Source of the DNA: Polaromonas sp. | GTDB taxonomy: Bacteria > Pseudomonadota > Gammaproteobacteria > Burkholderiales > Burkholderiaceae_C | NCBI RefSeq assembly: GCF_012927455.1 | Contig: NZ_JABBPE010000005.1 | Span: forward strand, 186,001-250,000 | Length of the DNA stretch: 64,000 bases | Direction: 5' to 3' | Shown here: positions 42,603-51,545 of the stretch, in pieces | Numbering within the stretch: position 1 is the first letter of the stretch | How the letters are laid out: each line of letters starts with the position of its first letter | Program-made: the position numbers and the translations under genes | The notes under the pieces: model-generated | Told to the model about the DNA's origin: nothing | Seen by the model: only the letters and a program-made list of their open reading frames with translations | Databases searched by the model: none

Positions 42603-43759
42603 GCGCCAAGCGTTTCGCGCAAGCAACTGACCACTTCGTCTTGCTGCGCTTCAGACATGACGGGGTACATGGGAATGCTGATGGCTTCAGCGTAGTAGCG
42701 CTCTGCCTCTGGAAACTGGCCTACCTGGAAGCCCATATTTTGGTAATACGGCTGGGTGTGTACCGGGATGTAGTGCAGATTGACGATGATGTCTTTTGCA
42801 CGCAGGGCTTCAAACACTTGCAGGTGGGTTTCCTGGATTCTGTCCAGCTGCAGGCGAATGACATACAGATGCAGGCCGGAGTAGCCGTCTGGGTGTTGCC
42901 AGGGTGTGGTGACCGGCAGGTCTTTTAACAACTCGTCATAGCGCCGGGCCAATTCGTGGCGGCGGGCGACGTATTGCTCCAGACGGTTCATTTGGCTGGC
43001 ACCCAGTGCGCCTTGCAGGTCTGTCATGCGGTAGTTGTAGCCCAGCGCGACTTGCTGGTAGTACCAGGGGCCGTCCATGCCTTTGGTCATTAAGGCCGAG
43101 TCGCGGGTAATGCCGTGGCTGCGCAGCAGGCCCAGGCGCTCTGCCAACTTGTCATCGTTAGTCAGTGCCATGCCGCCCTCGGCAGTGGTGATGATCTTGA
43201 CGGGGTGAAAGCTGAACACCGTAATGTCGCTAAAGCGGCAGTTGCCAATGGGCTCGCCCAAGTATTTGCCGCCTATGGCGTGCGATGCATCTTCAATGAT
43301 CTTGAAGCCATAGCGCTGGGCCAAGGCATGGATGGCCTGCATGTCGCAAGGCTGTCCGCACAAGTGAACCGGCACCACGATTTTGGGCAGGCGGCCGGCT
43401 TTTTCTGCGGCAATGAGCTTTTGCTCCAGCGCCCGCGGGCAAAGGTTGTAGGTGCGCGGGTCAATGTCTACAAAATCAACTTGCGCGCCGCAGTACAGGC
43501 CGCAGTTGGCCGAGGCTACAAAGGTATTGGGCGTGGTCCACAGCCAGTCGCCAAGCCCAAGACCGAGTGCCAGGCAGGCAATGTGCAGTGCAGACGTAGC
43601 GCTGTTAACGCCCAGCGCGTGTTTGGCCTGGCAATGGCTGAGCACGGCTTGCTCAAAGCGCGGAACCGCAGGCCCTTGCGTGAGGTGGGTGGAGTGCAGC
43701 ACTTCCACCACGGCGTCGATGTCTGCTTGGGTAATGTCTTGGCGACCGTAAGGAATCAT
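42599..43759 (-). CDS. pseC: UDP-4-amino-sugar transaminase (PseC)
   Basis: A 386-residue PLP-dependent DegT/DnrJ aminotransferase: MIPYGRQDITQADIDAVVEV, ALGVNSATSALHIACLALGL, PIGNCRFSDITVFSFHPVKI (Lys of the PLP Schiff base in HPVK), TAEGGMALTND, and GYNYRMTDLQGALG. It aminates C4 of the L-arabino 4-keto sugar. A long upstream extension is open but lacks homology, so the ATG at 43759 is used. The only enzyme in this window able to make its substrate is FnlA. Confidence 0.94.
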   Translation of the reverse strand: MIPYGRQDITQADIDAVVEVLHSTHLTQGPAVPRFEQAVLSHCQAKHALGVNSATSALHIACLALGLGLGDWLWTTPNTFVASANCGLYCGAQVDFVDIDPRTYNLCPRALEQKLIAAEKAGRLPKIVVPVHLCGQPCDMQAIHALAQRYGFKIIEDASHAIGGKYLGEPIGNCRFSDITVFSFHPVKIITTAEGGMALTNDDKLAERLGLLRSHGITRDSALMTKGMDGPWYYQQVALGYNYRMTDLQGALGASQMNRLEQYVARRHELARRYDELLKDLPVTTPWQHPDGYSGLHLYVIRLQLDRIQETHLQVFEALRAKDIIVNLHYIPVHTQPYYQNMGFQVGQFPEAERYYAEAISIPMYPVMSEAQQDEVVSCLRETLGA

Positions 43760-43842
43760 GGGTGGGAGGCTTTCGATAGGATTTTTAAGCGGTATTTGTG
43801 GGCGCGACTCTTGTAGCCGCGCGACTCTTGGATTGGGGGTGG

Positions 43843-45099
43843 TCACGCCTGCGCAGAACGGTACTGCAAGGGGGTGAACCTGAAAAAAGCCCATGCCTTC
43901 CAGATCAGGATGATGGTAAAGGCTGCACACAAGCCAAGCGGAACGGCCACCATCGGCCAGCGCTGGGAAAACAGCCCTGTTGCGATGACGAAAACGAAAA
44001 GACTGGCCAGGTGGCTGTGAATGATGGGCCGGTCAAGTCTTTGCGCATACAGCGCGAAATGCGGAACCATACCCAGCGCGTAGAGAACCATGGCAATTAG
44101 CACCCAAGGGTATAAATATTGCTTTGCCGAATACAGCGGATTGCCCAGCCAGCTTAACAAGGGCGAGAGCAGCAGCAAGCTCACAACGGAAAAGGCCACC
44201 GAGAGCATTACCGTATGGATTAGCAAGGTGCGCACGCCTTTGTAGAACGCGGCAGGCTGATTCTTTTGATAAGCGCTAATCAGGCCTGGGTAGCTGAAGG
44301 CAAACACGCCGGCATCCAGGAAAGCCATCAATGTGCCGGCAATGCCCATAAACAGAACATAGGCCCCCACAACCTCAAGCCCCCCGAGTGACTGGAGCCA
44401 ATAGCGGTCTAGCGTAAAAACTCCGCGAAGTGCAAGAGTCGCTATCAAAAACGGGATAGAGACCTTCAGACCGGCAACAATCCAGCGCCAATCGATCTTT
44501 TTGTGCCAGCCGGCAATGCGAAGCTGGGTTAGGCGATAAGCACCCGCTAGAACAGCGACCAGACCGGCTACCATCCACGCGCCGAGAACGTAGTCTAACG
44601 AGCGTGTCGTCGGCTCGATGGCCATCAGCGCAGTAACTGCTATGGCCCATGTACCTTGCCGAATGAAAAGTATCACGCTGGCTAACAATTGTTCAGAAAT
44701 TGCAATCAGCAAGCGCCCCAGTTCCTGGTTCAGATGCTCAAGAACCAGCAGCACAAAGAACCACCCGGCAAGGCTCCAGGGCAGCAATCCCTTGAAAAAT
44801 ATCAGGGTCAGTAAAGGGATGAACACGGCATACAGCAGCAGCGATAGTGCGCCCTGGTCTTTAAGCAACCCGCCCCATTCGCTGCGTTCACGCTTGAGCA
44901 CCTCACGAGTCGTGAACGTGTAAAAGTCAAAACCCAACAAATACAAAGAGTAGCCAATGGTGGCTGTAAGCAGGCCGTACAGACCTAGTTGGGCGGGTTC
45001 GAGAAATCGAGCCAGAAAAAAAATTAAAAGAAATCTGCTTGCCAGCGTTGCTCCGTGCAAGGCGACGTTCAGCGCTCGAACTCGATTGGAAGTGCCCAT
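43843..45099 (-). CDS. wzx: Oligosaccharide-unit flippase (Wzx type)
   Basis: A 418-residue protein with about 12 transmembrane segments in the MOP/Wzx pattern (ATLASRFLLIFFLARFLEPA with AQLGLYGL at the start, a middle DRYWLQSLGGLEVVGAYVL, and a C-terminal YLYPWVLIAMVLYALGMVP). It would flip the lipid-linked repeat unit to the periplasmic face. It lies next to pseC, and with the Wzy candidate completes a Wzx/Wzy pathway. Confidence 0.85.
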   Translation of the reverse strand: MGTSNRVRALNVALHGATLASRFLLIFFLARFLEPAQLGLYGLLTATIGYSLYLLGFDFYTFTTREVLKRERSEWGGLLKDQGALSLLLYAVFIPLLTLIFFKGLLPWSLAGWFFVLLVLEHLNQELGRLLIAISEQLLASVILFIRQGTWAIAVTALMAIEPTTRSLDYVLGAWMVAGLVAVLAGAYRLTQLRIAGWHKKIDWRWIVAGLKVSIPFLIATLALRGVFTLDRYWLQSLGGLEVVGAYVLFMGIAGTLMAFLDAGVFAFSYPGLISAYQKNQPAAFYKGVRTLLIHTVMLSVAFSVVSLLLLSPLLSWLGNPLYSAKQYLYPWVLIAMVLYALGMVPHFALYAQRLDRPIIHSHLASLFVFVIATGLFSQRWPMVAVPLGLCAAFTIILIWKAWAFFRFTPLQYRSAQA

Positions 45100-45454
45100 C
45101 CTTTGCTAGATCAAATGAAACTGAGGCGGGGCCTGACGTGTGGCGCCAGGATGGGAGCCAAAGGCGGGGAGACTTTCAGGGGCATGGACTGTTGAATTTC
45201 TATGAGGTTTATCGAGCATCGCCTTGCGGCTTCAAAGCTCTGCTTCGCGCAGCGACAGCCGACATTAGCGAATGGGCTGACGCTGCTTGCTCTGTTTTTT
45301 ATAGCTGCTTGCGCCCGTGGTGTATGGGCTAGAGGCTGATTTGATCGGTATTTTTGCCGGTACGCTGCGTGGGGATGGATTGCCGCGCTGCGGCTGCTCC
45401 AGGAAAGCGGTCAACGGCGCGTAACGGCGCCGCCACAAAAGATGAGGGGTTGAA
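45100..45454. other. Intergenic stretch with repeat copies and no supported gene
   Basis: About 355 bases. It contains the interspersed repeat at 45294-45345 and a short GGATTGCCGCGCTGCGG fragment (about 45373) related to the repeats at 28612. I see no ribosome site, gene or clear terminator. Confidence 0.5.
45294..45345. repeat. Interspersed repeat, TAGCT...GCCCGT family
   Basis: Contains ATAGCTGCTTGCGCCCGTGG and TATGGGCTAGAGGCTGATTTG-type sequence, same orientation as the copy at 10002. Confidence 0.6.
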
Positions 45455-46564
45455 TCATGCGGCGCTGGTTTTTGCAGCCAAAGTGGCTGCTTTAAAGCAC
45501 CAGCGGAACTGCGTCAACCGCGCATAGACCACTGAGTACAGCAGCGCACACACCGCAAAGCCCAGCACCAGCGCCGGCGTATGGGTGGGCAGGTTGACGG
45601 CAATGATGGCAGGCAGGAATGCGGCGGTCCACATCAATGCGCCAGTGACCGAGTTGCGCAACAGATTGCTGGCGCGGGGCAAAAGCGCCCGCACCACGCG
45701 GCGCTTGACAAGGCTGTGCAGGTGCAGGCGGTCGGCATCGCCAGGGCTGAGCTTGCGCCGACGGCGCCGGGCGATGCTGAAGAACACTTCCAGTACGGGG
45801 TAGCCGCATGCCAGCATGGGGGCCCAGGCCGAGACCTCGGGGTGGCGCGCCAGCAGCAGCACCGCCAGCCAGGCCACGGCAAAGCCGACAAAGTAAGCGC
45901 CACCGTCTCCCAGAAAGATCTTGCCTAAAGGCCAGTTGACCAAGGCAAAGCCCAGCACGGCGCCGGCCAGAATCAGCGAGGTGTAGGCCAGGTCAGCGTC
46001 GCCCAGCGCGGTGGCCATGAAGCCGAAGCTGGTCAGGATGATGATGACGGTGCCGGCCGCCAAGCCGTTGAAACCGTCGATGATGTTGATGGCATTGGCC
46101 ACGCCGCCCACCGCAAAGGCCGTGAAGGCCACCGACACCACGGTAATGCCTAGCAGCCAGTCCAGCCCCGGCAGATTGGCATCGGTAATCGACAGGCCGG
46201 TAATGCCAAAGCCCAGCACGCCGCACGCCATGGTGGCCAGCAGGCGGGTGCGTACGCTGACGCGTTTGGTCAGGTCTTCAAGCAGCCCAAAAACAAAGGC
46301 CGGGCTGCCGGCCAGCAGCAAGGGCCCCAGCAGGCTTTGGCGGCTGGGGTGCGCCAGCGCATAGCCAGCCAGCACACCTAATGCGATGGCAGCGCCGCCG
46401 ACACGGGTGGTAGGGTGGATGTGAAACTTCTGCACGCCCAGGGTGCTGTCCATGCTGAAATGGCCATGTTGGTGCTGGGTGGCCACCAGCAGCATGGCCG
46501 CCATCAATGCAACACCACCGGCCAAGAGCGCCGACCAGGGAAGAAGGCTTAAAAAATTTTGCAT
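45455..46564 (-). CDS. Undecaprenyl-phosphate sugar-1-phosphate transferase (WecA/WbpL family)
   Basis: A 369-residue protein with about ten transmembrane segments and PNPT-family cytoplasmic motifs: NAINIIDGFNGLAAG, FLGDGGAYFVGF (Asp pair for Mg), and DRLHLHSL. FGLLEDLTKRVSV also fits. It starts repeat-unit assembly by loading an HexNAc- or FucNAc-type 1-phosphate on undecaprenyl phosphate. Next to uppS, which makes the lipid carrier precursor. Confidence 0.88.
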   Translation of the reverse strand: MQNFLSLLPWSALLAGGVALMAAMLLVATQHQHGHFSMDSTLGVQKFHIHPTTRVGGAAIALGVLAGYALAHPSRQSLLGPLLLAGSPAFVFGLLEDLTKRVSVRTRLLATMACGVLGFGITGLSITDANLPGLDWLLGITVVSVAFTAFAVGGVANAINIIDGFNGLAAGTVIIILTSFGFMATALGDADLAYTSLILAGAVLGFALVNWPLGKIFLGDGGAYFVGFAVAWLAVLLLARHPEVSAWAPMLACGYPVLEVFFSIARRRRRKLSPGDADRLHLHSLVKRRVVRALLPRASNLLRNSVTGALMWTAAFLPAIIAVNLPTHTPALVLGFAVCALLYSVVYARLTQFRWCFKAATLAAKTSAA

Positions 46565-46600
46565 GATGGTTTAACCAGGGTTAGCCGAAATTAGCCGGGG

Positions 46601-47353
46601 TTAGCCGGCGGCAAGCTCACTGATGGGGCTTGTGGCATTGGCCCCGCCAAAGCGGCGATCGCGCTGGGCATACCAGGCGAGGGCCTGGTCGAGCGACCCG
46701 GAATTGAAATCGGGCCACAGGGCGTCGGTGAAATAAAGCTCGGTATAGGCGCTTTGCCACAGCATGAAGTTGCTGATGCGCGACTCGCCGCCGGTGCGAA
46801 TCAGCAGCTCGGGGTCGGGCGCGTCGGCCAGGCTCAGGTAGGGTTGCAGGGCGTCTTCGGTCAGTACATTCACGGGCGGCTGAGGTTGGGCTGCCTGCCA
46901 GGCTTGAACGGCTTGCAGCATGTCCCAGCGGCCGCCGTAGTTGGCGGCAATGGTCAGCGTGATGGTGCTGTTGTCGGCCGTCATGGCCTCGACGTTAGCC
47001 ATCAGCGCCTGCAGCCGCGCATCAAAGGCGCTGCGGTCGCCAATGATTTTCAGGCGCACGCCCTTTTTGTGCATGTCGCTGGCTTCTTTTTGCAGGTAGA
47101 GCAAAAACAGGCCCATCAGGCTGGTCACCTCTTCGGCCGGCCGCTTCCAGTTTTCAGTGCTGAAGGCAAACAGCGTAAGCCAGCGCACGCCGCGCGCAGA
47201 ACACGCTTCAACCAGGCTGCGCACGCGTTTGGCACCGCTGGCGTGGCCAATGGCTTTTGGCAGGCCGCGCTGGCGGGCCCAGCGGCGATTGCCGTCCATG
47301 ATGACGGCGATGTGCTGCGGCACGGTTGTGGTGGTTAGCGAAGCCTGGTGCAT
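46601..47353 (-). CDS. uppS: Polyprenyl diphosphate synthase, UppS family (cluster copy)
   Basis: A 250-residue cis-prenyltransferase: HIAVIMDGNRRWARQRGLPK (diphosphate site), GHASGAKRVRSLVEACSARG, LTLFAFSTENWKRP, ANYGGRWD, and DPELLIRTGGESRISNFMLW. It makes undecaprenyl diphosphate. The essential housekeeping copy in Burkholderiales lies next to cdsA and dxr, so this one is probably an extra copy to raise lipid carrier supply for the polymer. Confidence 0.93.
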   Translation of the reverse strand: MHQASLTTTTVPQHIAVIMDGNRRWARQRGLPKAIGHASGAKRVRSLVEACSARGVRWLTLFAFSTENWKRPAEEVTSLMGLFLLYLQKEASDMHKKGVRLKIIGDRSAFDARLQALMANVEAMTADNSTITLTIAANYGGRWDMLQAVQAWQAAQPQPPVNVLTEDALQPYLSLADAPDPELLIRTGGESRISNFMLWQSAYTELYFTDALWPDFNSGSLDQALAWYAQRDRRFGGANATSPISELAAG

Positions 47354-47365
47354 GGTATTGAGGGC

Positions 47366-49612
47366 TCAGTACTTGTAGTTGGTGTAGCGGTATTTACCGT
47401 ATTTGTTGCCCATGCCGTAGCCGTAGCGGCGCTTGGTGATGTTGAGCCCGTTGAAAATGACGCCCTTGGCCTGGGCGCCACTTTGGGCCAGGCGTTTGAC
47501 CGATTCCTGCAGCTCGCTCAGGCTGGTCACCTCGGCGCGGGCCACCAGAAACACTGCACCCACCAGGGGCGCCAAAATCGCTGTGTCCGAGGCAACGAGC
47601 ACAGGCGCGGAGTCAATAATGACCAGGTCGTACTGCGTGGCGACTTGCCGCAACAACTGCTGGGCGGTGCCTGTCATGAGCAGCTCGGCCGGATTGGGCG
47701 GCAGCTGGCCGGTGGTCAGAAAATCGACGTTGGGTAGGACTTGCCGGTGCAGTGCGTCTTCCAGCTTGACGCTGCTGCAGATAAGCTCGCTCAGGCCTTT
47801 ACCGCGGGCCATGCCAAAGTACTGATTCAGGTGGCCTTTGCGCAGGTCGGCGTCGATCAGCAGTACTTTTTTATTGGCCGCGCCCAGCACCGCGGCAAAG
47901 TTGATGCTGGTGAACGACTTGCCAATGCCCGGCGTGGGGCCGGTGATCAGCACGACGTTGTTGGCGGCGTCCAGCATGGCGAACTGCAGGGCGGTGCGCA
48001 GGCTGCGCAGGCTTTCGATGGCCGGGTCTTCCGGCGCCGCGATTGCCAGGACATGGTTTCCGGCGGCTTTGCCTTTGACCTTTTTGACCAGCAGCGCCTG
48101 ATCCGGGCTGAACGGAATGGTTGAAAACACATGCAATCCGGCATGCTGTTCTATGTCCGCGGGGTCTTTGATGCCAGGGCGCAGGCTATTGCGCAGGAAT
48201 GCGAGCGCCAGGCCAGCCAACAGGCCCAGCACCCCCGCCAATGCCAGCACAGTCTGGCGCTGGGGTTTGACCGGGACCTCGGGTACCGCCGCCGCATCGA
48301 CGATGCGTACGTTGCCAACCTTGCCTTCCTTGACCAGCTGCAGCTGCTGCGAGCTGTTGAGCAAGCTGGCGTAAAGCTCGGTGTTGACCTTCAGGTCGCG
48401 CGTGAGGCGCAGCAAGTCTTGTTCGACATTGGGGAAGGCCTTGACCCGGCCATTGATTGCACCCAGTTCGGCGTTGATGTTTTTGATTTGCGCATCGACG
48501 GTTTGAATGCTGGGGTGTTGTGCAGTAAAGCGGGTTTCGAGGTCTTTGCGCTTTTGCTGCAATTCAAGCAGGGAGGTTTGCAGCTTGACGGATTGCTCAA
48601 GCACCAGCTTGGCCTCGGTCGTCAGATCGAAGGCGCTGTTGCGGTTGCGAAACTGGTTAAATTTATTTTCAGACTCTTCAATCCTGGCGCGCAATTGCGG
48701 CAAATTGTTGCCAAGAAAGCTTAATGTTTTCTCGGCTTCGGCAACCTTGCGCGCCACGTTCTGGCGAACGTACAAGGTGCCGATTTCGTTCAAGGTCCAG
48801 GCGATTTTTTCGGGTTCAGGGCCATTCAGACTGGTAAGAATCACGCCGGACTGACGGCCTTGCTCGGTAATAGCCAGGGAGCGTTGCAGCTCTTCAATCA
48901 CCCCAAGGCGCGAAAAGCGCTTGAGGTAAAACTCGGCCCCGGGTTTGGCGACCGCTTCAGTGATCAAGAGTTGGCCTTTTTGACCCGCGTCTACAAACTC
49001 AAGCGTGGTTCCAAAGATGCCTTTTGCCAGAGTTTCACCCTTAGGCGAGATGAGGTCGTAGCCGGCGGCGGTGATGAGCACCGAAAATCGCTCGCCCTCC
49101 GACTTGCGCGGAACGTCAAAAGCGCCGACCTTCAGCGACTCGTTGCCGCTGACGTAGCCGCTCAGGCCCAGCAATCCGGGATTGGACGGTTCTGTGGCGC
49201 GGCGCGCCAGCCAGCCCCCAATCATGGGAGTGTATTTGGGCTGGATGCTCAAATCGAGTTGCAGGTTTTGTACTGCCTGCCCCACCACCAGGCGGGAACG
49301 CAATATTTCCATTTCGGCCGTGGCGGGGGAGCGGATCTCAAACAGGCTGGACGCCTCGCCCAGCGCGCTGGAGGCGGCGCCACCGCCTGGCTTGCTCTCT
49401 TCGACCTGGATCAGGGTGTTCGCTTCGTAAATCGGCGTGCTTAAAAACGCATAGCCGCCGCCCAGCAAAAGGGCCAGTGCGGTGACGGCGGCGATGAGCC
49501 AGCGGCTGTCGAGCACCACGTCAAGCAGGTCTAACAGGTTAATCTCGTCGTCTTCAGCCTCGTCGGGTAAGGGAAGCTGTACGGGGGGGAAATTCTGTAG
49601 TCGGGAGTTCAT
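47366..49612 (-). CDS. wzc: Polysaccharide co-polymerase / tyrosine autokinase (Wzc type)
   Basis: A 748-residue protein. The N-terminal Wzz domain has TM1 at about 38-58 (WLIAAVTALALLLGGGYAFL) and TM2 at about 455-472. A long coiled coil lies between. The BY-kinase domain has Walker A GPTPGIGKSFTS (near 556), Walker A' VLLIDADLRKG, and Walker B YDLVIIDSAPVL. The last 20 residues hold seven tyrosines as autophosphorylation targets. It controls chain length and export with Wza; the phosphatase is the gene upstream. Confidence 0.94.
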   Translation of the reverse strand: MNSRLQNFPPVQLPLPDEAEDDEINLLDLLDVVLDSRWLIAAVTALALLLGGGYAFLSTPIYEANTLIQVEESKPGGGAASSALGEASSLFEIRSPATAEMEILRSRLVVGQAVQNLQLDLSIQPKYTPMIGGWLARRATEPSNPGLLGLSGYVSGNESLKVGAFDVPRKSEGERFSVLITAAGYDLISPKGETLAKGIFGTTLEFVDAGQKGQLLITEAVAKPGAEFYLKRFSRLGVIEELQRSLAITEQGRQSGVILTSLNGPEPEKIAWTLNEIGTLYVRQNVARKVAEAEKTLSFLGNNLPQLRARIEESENKFNQFRNRNSAFDLTTEAKLVLEQSVKLQTSLLELQQKRKDLETRFTAQHPSIQTVDAQIKNINAELGAINGRVKAFPNVEQDLLRLTRDLKVNTELYASLLNSSQQLQLVKEGKVGNVRIVDAAAVPEVPVKPQRQTVLALAGVLGLLAGLALAFLRNSLRPGIKDPADIEQHAGLHVFSTIPFSPDQALLVKKVKGKAAGNHVLAIAAPEDPAIESLRSLRTALQFAMLDAANNVVLITGPTPGIGKSFTSINFAAVLGAANKKVLLIDADLRKGHLNQYFGMARGKGLSELICSSVKLEDALHRQVLPNVDFLTTGQLPPNPAELLMTGTAQQLLRQVATQYDLVIIDSAPVLVASDTAILAPLVGAVFLVARAEVTSLSELQESVKRLAQSGAQAKGVIFNGLNITKRRYGYGMGNKYGKYRYTNYKY

Positions 49613-49644
49613 TCGCTGATTGCTATTTCTAATGGGGGGCGGTT

Positions 49645-50079
49645 TCAGCCCAATTGCCGGATGCGCGGGGCCCAGTCGGCGACGCCGCGGGCGATGCGGG
49701 CATAGGCAGCTTCGAACGCAGGCTTGGGTTGTTGGTAAGGATCGGCAATATCGAACTGGCCGAGCTCGCCGAGACGGAAGACTTTGCCGCGCACCAGCGG
49801 ATACTGCTGCTCGATCTGGGTTTTATGACCTTGTTCCATGACCAGAATCATGTCGGCGCTTTGGCACATCCAGCTGACCAGTTGCTGGGCGCGGTGGGCC
49901 GACAAATCCAGGCCATGCGCCGCCGCCACTTCTACAGATAGCTGGTCGGCCGGGTGACCGACCAGCGCACCAAGTCCGGCGGACCAGACGGTTTTTTCAG
50001 GAAACTGCTGTTTGAGTAAGGCTTCAGCGATGGGGCTGCGGCAGATATTGCCAATACACAGCGTCAGGATGTGGTTCAT
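49645..50079 (-). CDS. wzb: Low-molecular-weight protein-tyrosine phosphatase (Wzb type)
   Basis: A 144-residue LMW-PTP with the P-loop CIGNICRSP at residues 7-15 and the general-acid loop DIADPYQQP (about 108-116). It dephosphorylates the Wzc tyrosine tail; cycling of this phosphorylation is needed for polymer assembly. It lies between wza and wzc, the standard order. Confidence 0.93.
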   Translation of the reverse strand: MNHILTLCIGNICRSPIAEALLKQQFPEKTVWSAGLGALVGHPADQLSVEVAAAHGLDLSAHRAQQLVSWMCQSADMILVMEQGHKTQIEQQYPLVRGKVFRLGELGQFDIADPYQQPKPAFEAAYARIARGVADWAPRIRQLG

Positions 50080-50179
50080 GAAATGGTCATGAAAAGGTGA
50101 AGAGGCGCGTAGCTGCGAGGCGATCCGTGGCGATTCATGGCGGTTATGGATTGCCGCGTTGCGCTCGCCATGGTGAAGA

Positions 50180-51355
50180 TCACTTGATCGCCGAGGCAGT
50201 GGAGGTGACGGCCGACGCGCTCGGCAAAATCAGGCTGATGACACGGTTCCAGCGCACCAGCGACGAGGGGTCCACATAGACCACATCGCGCGACCTGAGC
50301 TCGAAGCCCTCGGCCAAAGCATAGGCTACGGGCGAGCGTGCATCGAGGTGGTAAATCTCGGGCGGGCCGTCAGGTGCGCTGCGCACCACGTAGATCTGGC
50401 GCGGGTCGCCCGAAGTGGGGTTGACGCCACCGGCCTCGCCTAGCGCTTCGTTGAGCGTAAGACGGCCGTTGCGCAAGGGCTGGGCCAGCGGGCGCGTAAC
50501 TTCGCCCATGACATAGACCTTGGAGTCGTCGCGGCTGAGCACGCGCACCAGGTCGCCGCTGCCGAGCAGGATGCTGGTGGGATTGATGCCGAGCGCGGTG
50601 AGCTGCGGCAAATTGATGGCGGTGGTGCTGCCATTGCGTGAGACGGAGACGGTCGAGCGGTCGGCCGTGGCGGTGAAGCCGCCGGCGCGGCTAATGGCCT
50701 CGGGCAAGGTCATCGGAATGTCGTTGACTGACTGCAGGCCGGGTGTTCGGACCTCGCCATCGACATACACCCTGCCGTTGCGGTAGGACTGGATGCGGAC
50801 GGTGACCTGCGGGTTCTTGAAGAACTTGGCCAGGCGGGTGGACAGCAGGTCGCGCGCCTCGTATTCCGTGAGGCCGCCGAGTGTAAGGTTACCCACAAAG
50901 GGGAACTGCACCAAACCGGACGGGCTGACGTTGTAGCCGTTGCCGACCGGCGACAGGCTGGTGGCGTCTGCGGTCAAGGACGCGCCGGCGGGGGCAATGG
51001 CCAGCTCGGGGTGGTCCCAGACGACGATGTTGAGCACGTCACCCGGTCCGATGAGGTAAGGCTTGGCCACGCCAAACAGGCGCTTGACGTCTTGCCCGAC
51101 ATCAGTGGCCTGGGCAGCACGCTGCTGGCGGATCAACTCGGGGGTGATGCTGAGCAGCGCACCGGGCGGCGGCGCATCGGCGCTGGCACCTTCAGCCGGG
51201 GACGACGTGGTGCCACGCTGGCTGGTAATGGAATAACGTGAGGCCTTCTGTTCGGCGCCGGTCAAGCCGTCGCCCATGGTCAGTCCGGGTGCGAAAGCGC
51301 AGCCCGCGAGCCATGCAACGATCAGCGCCTGAACCGGCCAGCGCAGGAGCGACAT
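50180..51355 (-). CDS. wza: Polysaccharide export outer-membrane lipoprotein (Wza type)
   Basis: A 391-residue protein from the ATG at 51355 (MSLLRWPVQALIVAWLAGC, a lipoprotein signal with LAGC lipobox); an in-frame ATG 12 codons earlier is possible. Domains are the PES domain (YLIGPGDVLNIVVWDHPELA), then SLBB-like repeats (GEVRTPGLQSVNDIPMTLPE, VMGEVTRPLAQPLRNGRLTL) and a C-terminal amphipathic segment (WNRVISLILPSASA). It forms the outer-membrane channel that joins Wzc. Confidence 0.92.
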   Translation of the reverse strand: MSLLRWPVQALIVAWLAGCAFAPGLTMGDGLTGAEQKASRYSITSQRGTTSSPAEGASADAPPPGALLSITPELIRQQRAAQATDVGQDVKRLFGVAKPYLIGPGDVLNIVVWDHPELAIAPAGASLTADATSLSPVGNGYNVSPSGLVQFPFVGNLTLGGLTEYEARDLLSTRLAKFFKNPQVTVRIQSYRNGRVYVDGEVRTPGLQSVNDIPMTLPEAISRAGGFTATADRSTVSVSRNGSTTAINLPQLTALGINPTSILLGSGDLVRVLSRDDSKVYVMGEVTRPLAQPLRNGRLTLNEALGEAGGVNPTSGDPRQIYVVRSAPDGPPEIYHLDARSPVAYALAEGFELRSRDVVYVDPSSLVRWNRVISLILPSASAVTSTASAIK

Positions 51356-51427
51356 TTGTGAAAATTTGTATAAGGATGCAATAGGGAACATTGATAAATC
51401 AGAAATCTGTGAAATAAAAGTGACGAG

Positions 51428-51439
51428 CAGGCTACCGCA
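51428..51439 (-). promoter_or_regulatory. ops-like element for an RfaH-type antiterminator
   Basis: The minus strand reads TGCGGTAGCCTG. The E. coli ops consensus is GGCGGTAGNNTG, so only the first base differs. It lies between the NusG/RfaH-like gene and wza, on the transcribed strand's leader, 73 bases before the wza ATG. That is where an RfaH-type protein would load on RNA polymerase. The match is seen in the sequence; function is inference. Confidence 0.6.
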
Positions 51440-51545
51440 GTGTTTTGCGATTCAAGTCGAAACACATCGTCGGAAAATTCCGGCCCGCCCTACCCTGACC
51501 CGGCCCAGGTCTTGACTCGCGTCAGCCTTTAAAGGCACTCGGTTT

